A stretch of DNA of 64,000 bases, from NCBI GenBank assembly GCA_945861635.1, contig CAMAWH010000008.1, positions 62,001 to 126,000 on the forward strand, given 5' to 3'. This DNA comes from Klebsiella pneumoniae (GTDB taxonomy: Bacteria > Myxococcota_A > UBA796 > SXON01). The stretch's first letter is position 1. Each line of letters begins with the position of its first letter. Positions 16,711-24,528 of the stretch are shown here, piece after piece. The notes below the pieces were generated by a model that saw only the letters and a list, made by a program, of their open reading frames with translations, was not told the origin of the DNA and did not search any database. Made by a program: the position numbers and the translations under genes.

Positions 16711-17891
16711 TACCAACCCCCATCGAGGGTGCGAGGCCCCCCGTAGATTCCAATGTCGTTCCGCGAGCCGTCGACGTCATCCGCGGAACCGTCGAGGCCG
16801 GCGTTGATCAGCGCGGAGCCGGTCGCGAGGTGCCAATCCCCTCCCGCCGCGTTGACAAAGCCAGGATCATCATCAATATTTCCGTTGCTACCTACCCAGG
16901 TGCTGACGCCAGTACAGTCGGGACTGGTCCCGGAGAAATCGGAGTACGACACGTCAAAGAGGGCGTCACTGGAAATCGCACACGACGCGCCCTGAAACAC
17001 GCTGGCCTGGACGATGGACGCTTCGTACACGGTGTTAAGCGTTGCGGTGCCGCCGTCCAGCATCGAGTTTCGGAACCAGAACGTGCCATAGGTCTGTTCG
17101 ATCGATCCCTTGTGGTAGACGTTTTCCATCTTGATTGCGTCGTCGTAGTGGTCATCCTCGTGCAGGACGTACGTGCGCCCAATCACTGTGGTCCGCTGCA
17201 TACGGCCCGTCGTGTGGTTCCAAAACGTGGCTTGCCCCCCCGAACAGTCGATGGTGGACCAGTCCACGAGCGCGGAGCCGTGCGCGGAATAGACGCCGTA
17301 GCCCCGCCCGCACGTGACCTCCGAGTTCACGATCTGAAGGGCGCCGCGTTCACCGGCGATGGCGGCGTAGCTGGCCGTGACGTTGTCCATCGTGAGCCCA
17401 TCGATCTCCAGATCGGCCGACGCAGCATAGATGCCGTATTCGCCACGGATGTCCTTGAGAACGATATTCTCCAAGCGCAATGCCGCGTAGTCGACGTACA
17501 CCGCCCCCCCGGAACCGCCGGAGAGCGTAAACCCGACGAGGGCCGTCTGGTCTCCTTCGCCGTGGGTGGCCTGAACGACCCATCCCCGATTGTTCGCGTC
17601 GATGATCGTGGTGTCAGGACCGTCTGACGAGCTGATCCACAGCGCCTTGCCGCCGAAATCGATCTGCTCTTGGTACGTGCACGGGGCCACTTCGATCCAA
17701 TCTCCACTTGCCGCCGCGTCGATCGCATCCCCGATGGACTCGAAGTCGCCCCCTCCGGCGCAGTCCACGGTCCAGTCGGCCTTGCTGGCCTTCGGCGCGA
17801 GCACGGCGCTGGCCATGCCGGCAGCGGGATCTTCGGCGTTTAGGATGGCAACACTGCCGCATCCCGCAAAGAGAGGGAGAAAACCAATCAT
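16710..17891 (-). CDS. Parallel beta-helix lipoprotein (paralogue)
   Basis: 393 residues from ATG 17891, which has a GGAGG site four bases upstream; the frame is open to 17972 but that extension lacks a ribosome site. The N-terminus MIGFLPLFAGC is a short lipobox signal. After a brief linker without the Asp repeat, DCAGGGDFESIGDAIDAAASGDWIEV and CTYQEQIDF mark the start of a right-handed beta-helix, and the end reads ALINAGLDG and DDVDGSRNDIGIYGGP. It is a clear paralogue of the gene that follows it and is coupled to it by TAATG. Tandem duplication is the simplest explanation. It is probably exported and lipid-anchored. Confidence 0.85.
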   Translation of the reverse strand: MIGFLPLFAGCGSVAILNAEDPAAGMASAVLAPKASKADWTVDCAGGGDFESIGDAIDAAASGDWIEVAPCTYQEQIDFGGKALWISSSDGPDTTIIDANNRGWVVQATHGEGDQTALVGFTLSGGSGGAVYVDYAALRLENIVLKDIRGEYGIYAASADLEIDGLTMDNVTASYAAIAGERGALQIVNSEVTCGRGYGVYSAHGSALVDWSTIDCSGGQATFWNHTTGRMQRTTVIGRTYVLHEDDHYDDAIKMENVYHKGSIEQTYGTFWFRNSMLDGGTATLNTVYEASIVQASVFQGASCAISSDALFDVSYSDFSGTSPDCTGVSTWVGSNGNIDDDPGFVNAAGGDWHLATGSALINAGLDGSADDVDGSRNDIGIYGGPRTLDGGW

Positions 17892-17988
17892 GCTGCCTCC
17901 AGGGTTCGAAGACGTCTTCGACAGTTTATGCCAAGAATCGGGCGTGTGGATCGCTCGAGTTCCACGCGTCACCGATTCTCGTCGTCGT

Positions 17989-18240
17989 TCACGCCGCGGT
18001 GTCGCCGGTATCGGACCCCGATGAGCACTCTCTGCCGGCGGCTTCGTCCTCTCTTTTCAGGTCACTCAGCGATGCCTCGCACTCGTCCTCCAAATCCGGG
18101 TCAGAGGTCGAATATTGGTCTTGCACCGACGCGCAGTCGTAGTCCGGGTCATCTCCATGACAGTCACAAATGTAGTCGGCGTATTGCTGGCAGGGATTTG
18201 CGCCGGTGAGGGTGCAGGCAAGCGCGAGAAGGAGCAGCAT
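17989..18240 (-). CDS. Small Cys-rich lipoprotein
   Basis: 83 residues. The ATG at 18240 is the only usual start, because an in-frame stop lies three codons upstream. MLLLLALAC is a lipobox with Cys at position 9 and no basic residue. The mature part has Cys in a CQQYADYICDCHGDD cluster and further single cysteines, then an acidic tail ending GSDTGDTAA. The even spread of cysteines suggests disulfides in the periplasm or on the surface. No family is recognised. It lies downstream of nothing obvious and 20 bases from a divergent SDR gene. Confidence 0.7.
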   Translation of the reverse strand: MLLLLALACTLTGANPCQQYADYICDCHGDDPDYDCASVQDQYSTSDPDLEDECEASLSDLKREDEAAGRECSSGSDTGDTAA

Positions 18241-18260
18241 CGCACGTTAGTAACCTTGTG

Positions 18261-19019
18261 ATGCAACCAGCGTTTGCCGGAAAGGTGGTCGTGGTCACCG
18301 GTGCGACCCGCGGCATCGGCTTCGAAACGGCGCGTTTGTTCGCGCGGGCGGGGGCGTTGGTCGTCGGGACGGGGCGCGACCAGGGTCGACTCGCGATGCT
18401 GGCCGCCCACATCGATCTCGCCCTGACCCTCGACGTGACGGACGCGCGGGCCGTTGAGGTTGTGGCGGCGGCCGTTCTCGATCGGTACGGCGGGATCGAC
18501 ATCCTCGTGAACAATGCGGGCGTGGGTTGCTTCAAGGGGTGGGAACAAACATCAGAAGACGTTCTCGCCGACGTCATGGCCGTTGACTTTTTCGGCGCCG
18601 TCCGTGTTGCGCGCGCATTTCTCCCGGCATTGTTGGACCGCCGCGGCGTGCTCGTTCAGGTCGCTTCGGTCGCGGGGCGTCGCGGCTATGCACGCCACAC
18701 GGCGTATTGCGCAGCGAAGCACGCGCTGATCGGCTGGTCGGAGTCACTTCGCGTGGAACTTCGAGATTCGGGACTGTCGGTGGTCGTCGTGTGCCCGCCC
18801 GCCGTCCGCACAGAGTTTTTCAAAAATGCCGGGTACAACACATTCAATGAGGATCATCCTCGATTAGTGCCCATGTCCGCGGTCGGCGCAGCGCGCGGAA
18901 TTGTGGGGGCGGCGGCCCGCAGAACGGGCACAGCCATCCTCACCCCGCGCGCGCGTGTGCTTGACGCGCTCCAGTTTGTGTCTCCGGGGCTTCTGGCGCG
19001 GATCCAACGGTTCAAATAA
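18261..19019 (+). CDS. SDR family oxidoreductase
   Basis: 252 residues from ATG 18261 (a GTG lies one codon earlier). Classical SDR: TGATRGIG (about residues 13-20), a DVTD after the beta-3 strand, NNAG, catalytic Ser in VASVAG and Y-x3-K in YCAAK. The Gly-rich loop is followed by a TGRD segment, more consistent with NADP(H) than NAD. Substrate cannot be told. The C-terminal RARVLDALQFVSPGLLARI is hydrophobic, seen in SDRs that act on lipids or membrane substrates. It differs clearly from the KDSR-like SDR at 9216-10022 and is not its duplicate. Confidence 0.88.
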   Translation: MQPAFAGKVVVVTGATRGIGFETARLFARAGALVVGTGRDQGRLAMLAAHIDLALTLDVTDARAVEVVAAAVLDRYGGIDILVNNAGVGCFKGWEQTSEDVLADVMAVDFFGAVRVARAFLPALLDRRGVLVQVASVAGRRGYARHTAYCAAKHALIGWSESLRVELRDSGLSVVVVCPPAVRTEFFKNAGYNTFNEDHPRLVPMSAVGAARGIVGAAARRTGTAILTPRARVLDALQFVSPGLLARIQRFK

Positions 19020-19034
19020 TCGGACTTGCATCGG

Positions 19035-20759
19035 TCACCGATCCAATCGACGCCGTAGCTGATCCTCATAAAGGCTAGCCGGTTCGAGGGTTCCACCTTG
19101 GTCTATCCCCTCGGTCCAGTCCTCGGGGGCCGTCCCCTGGCCGGAGTTGTTCCAGTCGACTTCGCTTGGATCGACGTGCACACCCATTCCGGTTGTGCCG
19201 ATGACATAGCCATTTGCAAATTGCAGGGAGCGCAGGTACCCGCCGCCTGACGTGTTCCACCACACGCTCTCCGTTGCCGCGTGGCCCGCGCCGGAGCTTT
19301 CACCCTGCCGATTGACGCTTTGCCAGCCATCGGTGGCGACGCTGGCGTCGATCAGGTTGGCCATCGCAAGGGAGTGGTGAAACTCGGAATACGACGAATA
19401 CCCGGCCGCGTCCACCTGAGAGGTGAACGCCCGGCCTCCCTCGCTTGTGGTGCGGAGCCACACGCAGCCGCTGGTGCCGAAATCCCAATTCTGGATGAAG
19501 TTGTGGCGACCCCGCGTCGCGTGATCGTCGCGGAACAGGATCTCATTGGAGCGCGAGACTTCGTACAAATATCCGTTGCCGCCCTCGCCCCGATGTTGTG
19601 GTCGTTCAAGAGTCGTGTCTGCTACGGTGACGCGGCGGCTGTCGAGCACTTTGATTCCGCCGCTCGCCAGGTGTCGCCCCCGTCCATCTGTCGAGAGTGG
19701 CGACTCCCAACTCGCGACATTGCGAACCCAACAATCCTGGACGCCGGATAATAAAATTGCATGATTCCGTGTGGTGATCCACGCGGTGTCCCAATCGTTG
19801 ACGTTGGAAATGGCCAGGTCTTCGAGTCCGCACTCGGTCAGGTAGCCGGTGGAAATATTCAGCGACGCCTCGTCTCGAACCTTTGCCGGGTAGCGGGTTG
19901 GAACGTCGAGAGAAACTCGCCCGGTTGCGGCATCTACCGCGACGACCGTCCGCCGAAAAAATTCACGACGCAGACCCTGAAACGAATACCAGACGCCGGT
20001 CATCTCGTGTTCGGCAACGAATTCATCAGTAATCGTCCAACCAATCGAAACGTTGCTTCCAATCGCCAGCTCCGGGTTGGGCGAGAGTTGGATGTCCGAC
20101 GAGCGCGCTTCCGCGTCGGCCGCGAGCGGAAACGCGGCTCCGGTTACCAGCGCGCCTCGAAACGTGATGTGCGCCGCATCACTCATGCCGGCGAGCGTTG
20201 TGAAATAAACACGCGTGGCGCCAGCTCCCTGCCCGTGAAGGACGATGCCGCTGGTATCGATGACCAGCGCGCCGTCCAATCGAAACGTCCCCGCTGGAAA
20301 CTCGACGACGGCTGGCGGCGAGGCCGATGCGGCGGCGATGGCGGCGGCCACCGCGGCCGTGCTGTCCACGATTCCTGTCGCGTCGGCACCGTACACGGTG
20401 ATGTCGAAATGCGGGCCGGGTGCCGCCGGCAGAGCAATTTCGCCGGCGTGGTACCCGGCGTAGCTGAAGTCGTGGAGGAAGTGGCCGTCTGCTGCCGTAA
20501 AAGCCGGCGTCCATTCTTCCGGGTAGAGCGTACTGCGCCATCTCGCCGTTCCGGAGTCCGTCGGCAGGCCAGAGTCCGAAGGTTCGCCGGAGTCTTTTCC
20601 TGCATCAAGGCCGGCGCTGTCGCCGGGCTCCGCGGTGTTCCGGCCGTCCTGCCCCGCGGCGGACTCACGCCGACTGCCACACGCGGCCAGGGCGGCCACG
20701 ACGATCCAACCGAGGAACCAGCACAGTCGCAGCGTCGGAGGGTACACCGCACGCAGCAT
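19035..20759 (-). CDS. Pectate lyase superfamily lipoprotein
   Basis: 574 residues from ATG 20759. An open frame continues far upstream, but there it is only the reverse of the methyltransferase gene. The signal peptide ends ALAACGS (lipobox) and is followed by an Asp/Ser/Gly-rich linker (about 30-65). The domain at about 110-180, FDITVYGADATGIVDSTAAV then EFPAGTFRLDGALVI and LHGQGAGATRVYF, is the pectate-lyase-3 / GH28-like beta-helix start seen in polysaccharide depolymerases and phage tail spikes. The rest continues as beta-helix with WVRNVASWES, then GRHNFIQNWDFG and FHHSLAMANLID. It is probably a surface-bound protein that binds or cleaves a polysaccharide; catalytic residues are not identified. 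Confidence 0.82.
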   Translation of the reverse strand: MLRAVYPPTLRLCWFLGWIVVAALAACGSRRESAAGQDGRNTAEPGDSAGLDAGKDSGEPSDSGLPTDSGTARWRSTLYPEEWTPAFTAADGHFLHDFSYAGYHAGEIALPAAPGPHFDITVYGADATGIVDSTAAVAAAIAAASASPPAVVEFPAGTFRLDGALVIDTSGIVLHGQGAGATRVYFTTLAGMSDAAHITFRGALVTGAAFPLAADAEARSSDIQLSPNPELAIGSNVSIGWTITDEFVAEHEMTGVWYSFQGLRREFFRRTVVAVDAATGRVSLDVPTRYPAKVRDEASLNISTGYLTECGLEDLAISNVNDWDTAWITTRNHAILLSGVQDCWVRNVASWESPLSTDGRGRHLASGGIKVLDSRRVTVADTTLERPQHRGEGGNGYLYEVSRSNEILFRDDHATRGRHNFIQNWDFGTSGCVWLRTTSEGGRAFTSQVDAAGYSSYSEFHHSLAMANLIDASVATDGWQSVNRQGESSGAGHAATESVWWNTSGGGYLRSLQFANGYVIGTTGMGVHVDPSEVDWNNSGQGTAPEDWTEGIDQGGTLEPASLYEDQLRRRLDR

Positions 20760-20819
20760 AGTCCACGTCGAGCCACGCGCGTGCACCGGCAATCCCCGCC
20801 GCGCGATATCCGCACAAGC

Positions 20820-21857
20820 ATGCGAACCGAACACGCGCTTCACGTTGGCGACGCACGCCAGATGGATGCAATTGCGGACGCTTCCGTCCACCTTGTGGTC
20901 ACGTCGCCGCCCTACCCGATGATTGAGATGTGGGACGGGTGTTTTTCCGCGATGGACCCGACCGTGGACGGACATCTTGCCCGCGGGAATGGGGCGGCTG
21001 CGTTTGGTCGGATGCACGACCAACTCGACGCGGTCTGGCGGGAATGCGCTCGCGTGCTGGTGGCCGGGGGGTTTCTGTGCATCAATATCGGGGACGCAAC
21101 GCGCTCGCTGGCTGGAGAGTTTGCGCTGCATCCAAATCATGCGCGCGTCATCACCGCCGCCCTCGCGCTGGGACTCACGCCGCTGCCCGATATTCTTTGG
21201 CGCAAACCAACGAACGCCCCCAACAAGTTCATGGGCTCCGGAATGTTGCCTGCTGGTGCCTACGTCACGTACGAGCATGAGTATATTTTGATTTTTCGCA
21301 AGGGTGGAAAACGCGTGTTTTCGTCCACGGACGAGAAAGACCGGCGCGCCATTTCTGCATATTTCTGGGAGGAGCGAAATCTCTGGTTTTCGGATCTTTG
21401 GGCTGGGGTGGTCGGCGCGGGTCAGGTCATCGACGTCGCCACCCGAAAGCGCAGCGCCGCTTTTCCCGTGGAGATTCCGTATCGCTTGATTAATATGTAT
21501 TCGCTGCAAGGTGACGTCGTACTCGATCCATTTTCGGGCACCGGAACAACGCGAATCGCGGCGATGGCGTCCGCGCGGAACAGCATCGGGTTCGAGTTGG
21601 ATGCGTCGGTCGATGTGGGCGCGCCCATGCCGCGGGACTACTCGTCGGCTCGGTTGGTTGCCCACGCCGCGTTTGTCGTGGGGCGGGAAACCAAGCATCA
21701 CAACATTCCGCACGACATCGCCGTCGTCACGGGGCAGGAAGCTCGCCTCGCCCTACCCACGCTCCTACGCGTCCATCCAACGGCAACGAATCGTTGGGAG
21801 GCCACGCACGGCGTCACACAATATCTTCCTCCAGTGTCCCTTTTCCCCCTGCGATGA
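20820..21857 (+). CDS. Site-specific DNA methyltransferase (beta class), orphan
   Basis: 345 residues from ATG 20820. N-terminal HVGDARQM leads to motif IV TSPPYPM (about residues 28-34), then after a recognition region comes motif I as LDPFSGTGTT (about 238-247) followed by GFELD. Motif IV before motif I, with the variable region between, is the beta-class order for N4-cytosine or N6-adenine methyltransferases; SPPY fits either. AYVTYEHEYILIFRKGGKR is also typical of this family. No restriction endonuclease or specificity gene is adjacent, so it may be a regulatory orphan. Its last 44 bases overlap the end of the converging mlaF gene. It diverges from the pectate-lyase-like gene with a 60-base gap. 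Confidence 0.92.
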   Translation: MRTEHALHVGDARQMDAIADASVHLVVTSPPYPMIEMWDGCFSAMDPTVDGHLARGNGAAAFGRMHDQLDAVWRECARVLVAGGFLCINIGDATRSLAGEFALHPNHARVITAALALGLTPLPDILWRKPTNAPNKFMGSGMLPAGAYVTYEHEYILIFRKGGKRVFSSTDEKDRRAISAYFWEERNLWFSDLWAGVVGAGQVIDVATRKRSAAFPVEIPYRLINMYSLQGDVVLDPFSGTGTTRIAAMASARNSIGFELDASVDVGAPMPRDYSSARLVAHAAFVVGRETKHHNIPHDIAVVTGQEARLALPTLLRVHPTATNRWEATHGVTQYLPPVSLFPLR

Positions 21858-22575
21858 ATTCACGGACGTATCGAATATCGCATTGAGCCGTTTCCTCCGC
21901 CGTCCCCACGAAGGCAATGCGCTTGTCGTAGAGCATGGCAATGCGATCGGTGACGGTGAAACAACTGTCCATGTCGTGCGTCACGACGACCGAGGTCACA
22001 TTCAATTTCTTTTGCAACGAAAGAATGAGTCCGTTGATGCGGCGCACGTTGATCGGGTCGAGGCCCGTCGTCGGTTCGTCGTACAGGATGACTTCGGGTT
22101 CCAACGCAATGGCCCGGGCCAGGCCGACACGTTTGCGCATGCCGCCCGAGAGCTCACTTGGTTTGAGTTTCTCCGTTCCAGGCATGCCCACCATCTCAAG
22201 GACCGCCGCCACGCGATCCTTCATTTCCGCCGTCGTCCCCCAGCGATGTTCGCGAAGCGGATATTCGATATTCTGTTGTACAGTGAGCGAGTCGAACAAC
22301 GCTCCGGATTGAAACAACATTGCGATGCGGTGTCGGGTTTTGAGGAGCTCCCGGTCATTCATCGTCGTCACCTCCTCTCCGAAGGCGGTGATGCTGCCTG
22401 CGTCGGCCTTCAACAGGCCGATGAGCATCTTGATGAGCACGCTTTTTCCGCTGCCTGAACCTCCGATGACGGTCAACGTTTCGCCCGGAAAGATATCGAG
22501 GGTCGCGTCCTCATAGATAACCTTCGATCCAAAAGCCTTTTTGACGCCAGAAAATCGGATGATCGGTTCAGCCAT
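21814..22575 (-). CDS. mlaF: MCE lipid transport ABC ATPase (MlaF-like)
   Basis: 253 residues. Walker A GGSGSGKS (about 38-45), signature LSGGMRKR and Walker B VILYDEPTTGLDP with a D-loop are all present. The MRKRVGLARAIA and LYDEPTTGLDP context and the ATPase/permease order fit MlaF/Ttg2A. It powers retrograde or anterograde phospholipid transfer between the inner membrane and an MCE protein. It overlaps the end of mlaE by eight bases. The substrate-binding MCE protein is not here but at 30201-31313. Confidence 0.92.
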   Translation of the reverse strand: MAEPIIRFSGVKKAFGSKVIYEDATLDIFPGETLTVIGGSGSGKSVLIKMLIGLLKADAGSITAFGEEVTTMNDRELLKTRHRIAMLFQSGALFDSLTVQQNIEYPLREHRWGTTAEMKDRVAAVLEMVGMPGTEKLKPSELSGGMRKRVGLARAIALEPEVILYDEPTTGLDPINVRRINGLILSLQKKLNVTSVVVTHDMDSCFTVTDRIAMLYDKRIAFVGTAEETAQCDIRYVREFIAGGKGTLEEDIV

Positions 22576-23326
22576 ACAGCGCCACGAACAATTGGGTCAG
22601 CAGGTAATTGGAGACCAACAGCGTGATGGCCGTGGCGACCACGGCGCGGGTCGTTGCCTGGCCAACGCCCTCCGTTCCGCCGGTGGTTTGGAGTCCCACG
22701 AAACAACCAATGATGCCGATGATATAGCCGAAAAATATGGATTTCCCGAGACCGTGAAGCAAGTCCACCGGGCCAAGCGTGTCGAGCACCTGAGAATAAA
22801 AGAACTTCATGGTGATGCCAACTTCCCGCATCGTAATAATCATTCCGCCCAGGCAACCGACCACGTCCGCCAACATCGTGAGCAGCGGGATGACGATGAT
22901 GCACGCGAGCACGCGTGGCACCACGAGCTTCTTGACCGGGTCGGCGCCGAGCGCACGAATGGCATCGACTTGCTCGGTGACCGTCATGCTCCCCAATTCG
23001 GCGGCAAATCCGCTGCCGACGCGTCCGCCGACGAGCAAGGCCGTGAGCGTCGGGCCAAGCTCGCGTACAATTCCCAGACTGACGAGTTTCCCGGTGTACA
23101 TGCTGCCGCCGTATGCTTCCAGTCCGTTGGCGAATTGCAACGCCATGACCATGCCGGTGAATACGGAGGTGAGGACCGTGATGGACCAACTCCGAATACC
23201 GGCGTGGTCGATCTGGTAGACCAGCGGCTCCCATTCGAACGGTCGTCGAAAAAATGCGACGATGCATTGCCACGAGAGCAACGTGACGCCGCCCAGCGCG
23301 ACAAGGAGCTCACGGATGCCATTCAT
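22568..23326 (-). CDS. mlaE: MCE lipid transport permease (MlaE-like)
   Basis: 252 residues from ATG 23326, which overlaps the upstream stop as ATGA. Five to six hydrophobic segments with the MlaE family motifs: a VFTGMVMALQF strand in the first half, LGPTLTALLVGGRVGSGFAAELG (the conserved EL-P-l-ALl-aGr-Gs-iaAELG block) and EQVDAIRALGADP. It forms the inner-membrane permease dimer of the MlaFEDB-type lipid transporter. It stands between the lipoprotein gene and mlaF in one operon. Confidence 0.93.
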   Translation of the reverse strand: MNGIRELLVALGGVTLLSWQCIVAFFRRPFEWEPLVYQIDHAGIRSWSITVLTSVFTGMVMALQFANGLEAYGGSMYTGKLVSLGIVRELGPTLTALLVGGRVGSGFAAELGSMTVTEQVDAIRALGADPVKKLVVPRVLACIIVIPLLTMLADVVGCLGGMIITMREVGITMKFFYSQVLDTLGPVDLLHGLGKSIFFGYIIGIIGCFVGLQTTGGTEGVGQATTRAVVATAITLLVSNYLLTQLFVALYG

Positions 23327-23808
23327 CGCGCGCGAAACCCGTCGACGGCGTTGTGCCAAGCCGGCATGGCGTCGTCCAACTGACCGAGCGGCGCAATCAA
23401 CACGAAATCATAGTTGCACGCGTCACGGTTGGTCACGCCGATGGCAACTCGAACCGGCACACCGTCAAGGCGCCCCGTGTGTACCCGGAGTATCCCTTCC
23501 CGGCCGGCGATGGTTTGGTATTCTTCGAAGTCTTGTGTCAAACCTCGAATTCCAACAACCATCTCGGTGGCGAGATCCTCCACGCGCGTTTCCCGATATC
23601 GGGGCCCGCAGTTGGAATCCGAGTAAATGGTGCACCCCATCCCCTCGTGGTGCCAAGCGTAGTCTCCGCCGCCCGCGTCTACCCGTGTCCAACCGGGCCC
23701 AGGCTCGCCGAGGGTATATTTCCCTTCCAGCGAGCGCGCTATACGGTAGCTTGCGGGCATACAGGCGGTGACACTCAACCCCGCCAAAAGAATGAATATC
23801 GGTTTCAT
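23323..23808 (-). CDS. Lipoprotein in the lipid transport operon
   Basis: 161 residues. MKPIFILLAGLSVTAC is a conventional lipoprotein signal with a basic Lys and the lipobox VTAC (Cys 16). The mature part contains WHHEGMGCTIYSDSNCG, with Cys that could form a disulfide, and RYRETRVEDLATEMVVGIRG. It resembles small uncharacterised lipoproteins found beside MCE ABC genes in Deltaproteobacteria, but I cannot name a family. Both ends overlap neighbours by ATGA, so it is made in step with the ABC-2-type ATPase and MlaE. It could be an outer-membrane partner of the transporter, by analogy with MlaA; this is inference. Confidence 0.75.
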   Translation of the reverse strand: MKPIFILLAGLSVTACMPASYRIARSLEGKYTLGEPGPGWTRVDAGGGDYAWHHEGMGCTIYSDSNCGPRYRETRVEDLATEMVVGIRGLTQDFEEYQTIAGREGILRVHTGRLDGVPVRVAIGVTNRDACNYDFVLIAPLGQLDDAMPAWHNAVDGFRAR

Positions 23809-24518
23809 TCGGGGCCGGTGATCCGGAGAAAAATCTCCTCCAGCGACTCGCCTGCCGTCGCCAACTCGGCGATTGTTCCGATGGCTGCGATGCGTCCTTT
23901 GTGGATGATCGCAACCCGGTCACACACCTCCGCGGCCACGTCGAGGGTGTGCGTCGAAAGGAATACCGTGCGACCTTCCGCGGCAAATCGACGGAAGACT
24001 TCCTTGATCTGGCGTGCCCCCCGGGGGTCGAGTCCAACCATCGGCTCGTCCACAATCAACAGGCGCGGCCGGTGCAGCAGTGCGCCCGCGAGGGTGAGCC
24101 GCTGCTTCATGCCGTGAGAATAGCTCTCGATCAGCGCGTCACCGTGCTCGCCGAGGCCTTGAATCGTCAGCATCTCCTCGACGCGATCCCCGAGATCGCG
24201 CGCAGGCACGAGGTAGAGCTCTCCGAGGAAGCGGAGAAATTCCCGTGCGGTGAGCTTGTCGTAGAGGTAGGGCCGGTCCGGGATGAAGCCCATGCGCCGC
24301 CGCGCTTCGACGGGTTCCTGGTCGAGCCGCAGGCCGTCGATGGTGATCTCCCCCCCGGTCGGGGGCAGGACACCCCCGAACATGCGCATCGTCGTCGTCT
24401 TTCCCGCGCCGTTCAACCCAAGAAATCCGAAGACCTCGCCCGCTTGGACATCGAGATCCATTGGATGGACGGCGCAAAAACTGCCGTAGCGTTTTTCGAC
24501 CTGCCGGGCGCGGATCAT
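23805..24518 (-). CDS. ABC-2-type transporter ATPase
   Basis: 237 residues from ATG 24518. Walker A GLNGAGKTT (about 35-43), signature YSHGMKQR, Walker B LLIVDEPMVGLDPRGARQI and switch FLSTHTLD match exporters of the ABC-2 class, such as CcmA-type or gliding and lipid exporters. It has no permease beside it. A fitting one, with an ABC-2-like arrangement, is at 31313-32986 in the other operon. Its stop overlaps the lipoprotein start as ATGA, and it follows the transglutaminase gene by 10 bases. Substrate is unknown. Confidence 0.9.
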   Translation of the reverse strand: MIRARQVEKRYGSFCAVHPMDLDVQAGEVFGFLGLNGAGKTTTMRMFGGVLPPTGGEITIDGLRLDQEPVEARRRMGFIPDRPYLYDKLTAREFLRFLGELYLVPARDLGDRVEEMLTIQGLGEHGDALIESYSHGMKQRLTLAGALLHRPRLLIVDEPMVGLDPRGARQIKEVFRRFAAEGRTVFLSTHTLDVAAEVCDRVAIIHKGRIAAIGTIAELATAGESLEEIFLRITGPE

Positions 24519-24528
24519 GCCTGCACGC

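Noticed and set aside
20760..21713. Long minus-strand frame that would extend the pectate-lyase-like lipoprotein upstream
   Set aside because: It runs antisense to the clear methyltransferase motifs on plus; the lipoprotein signal starts at 20759, so the extension is a shadow.
23323..23808. MlaA (VacJ) as identity of the lipoprotein in the mla operon
   Set aside because: It is far too short and lacks the MlaA signature; only its lipoprotein nature and location fit.
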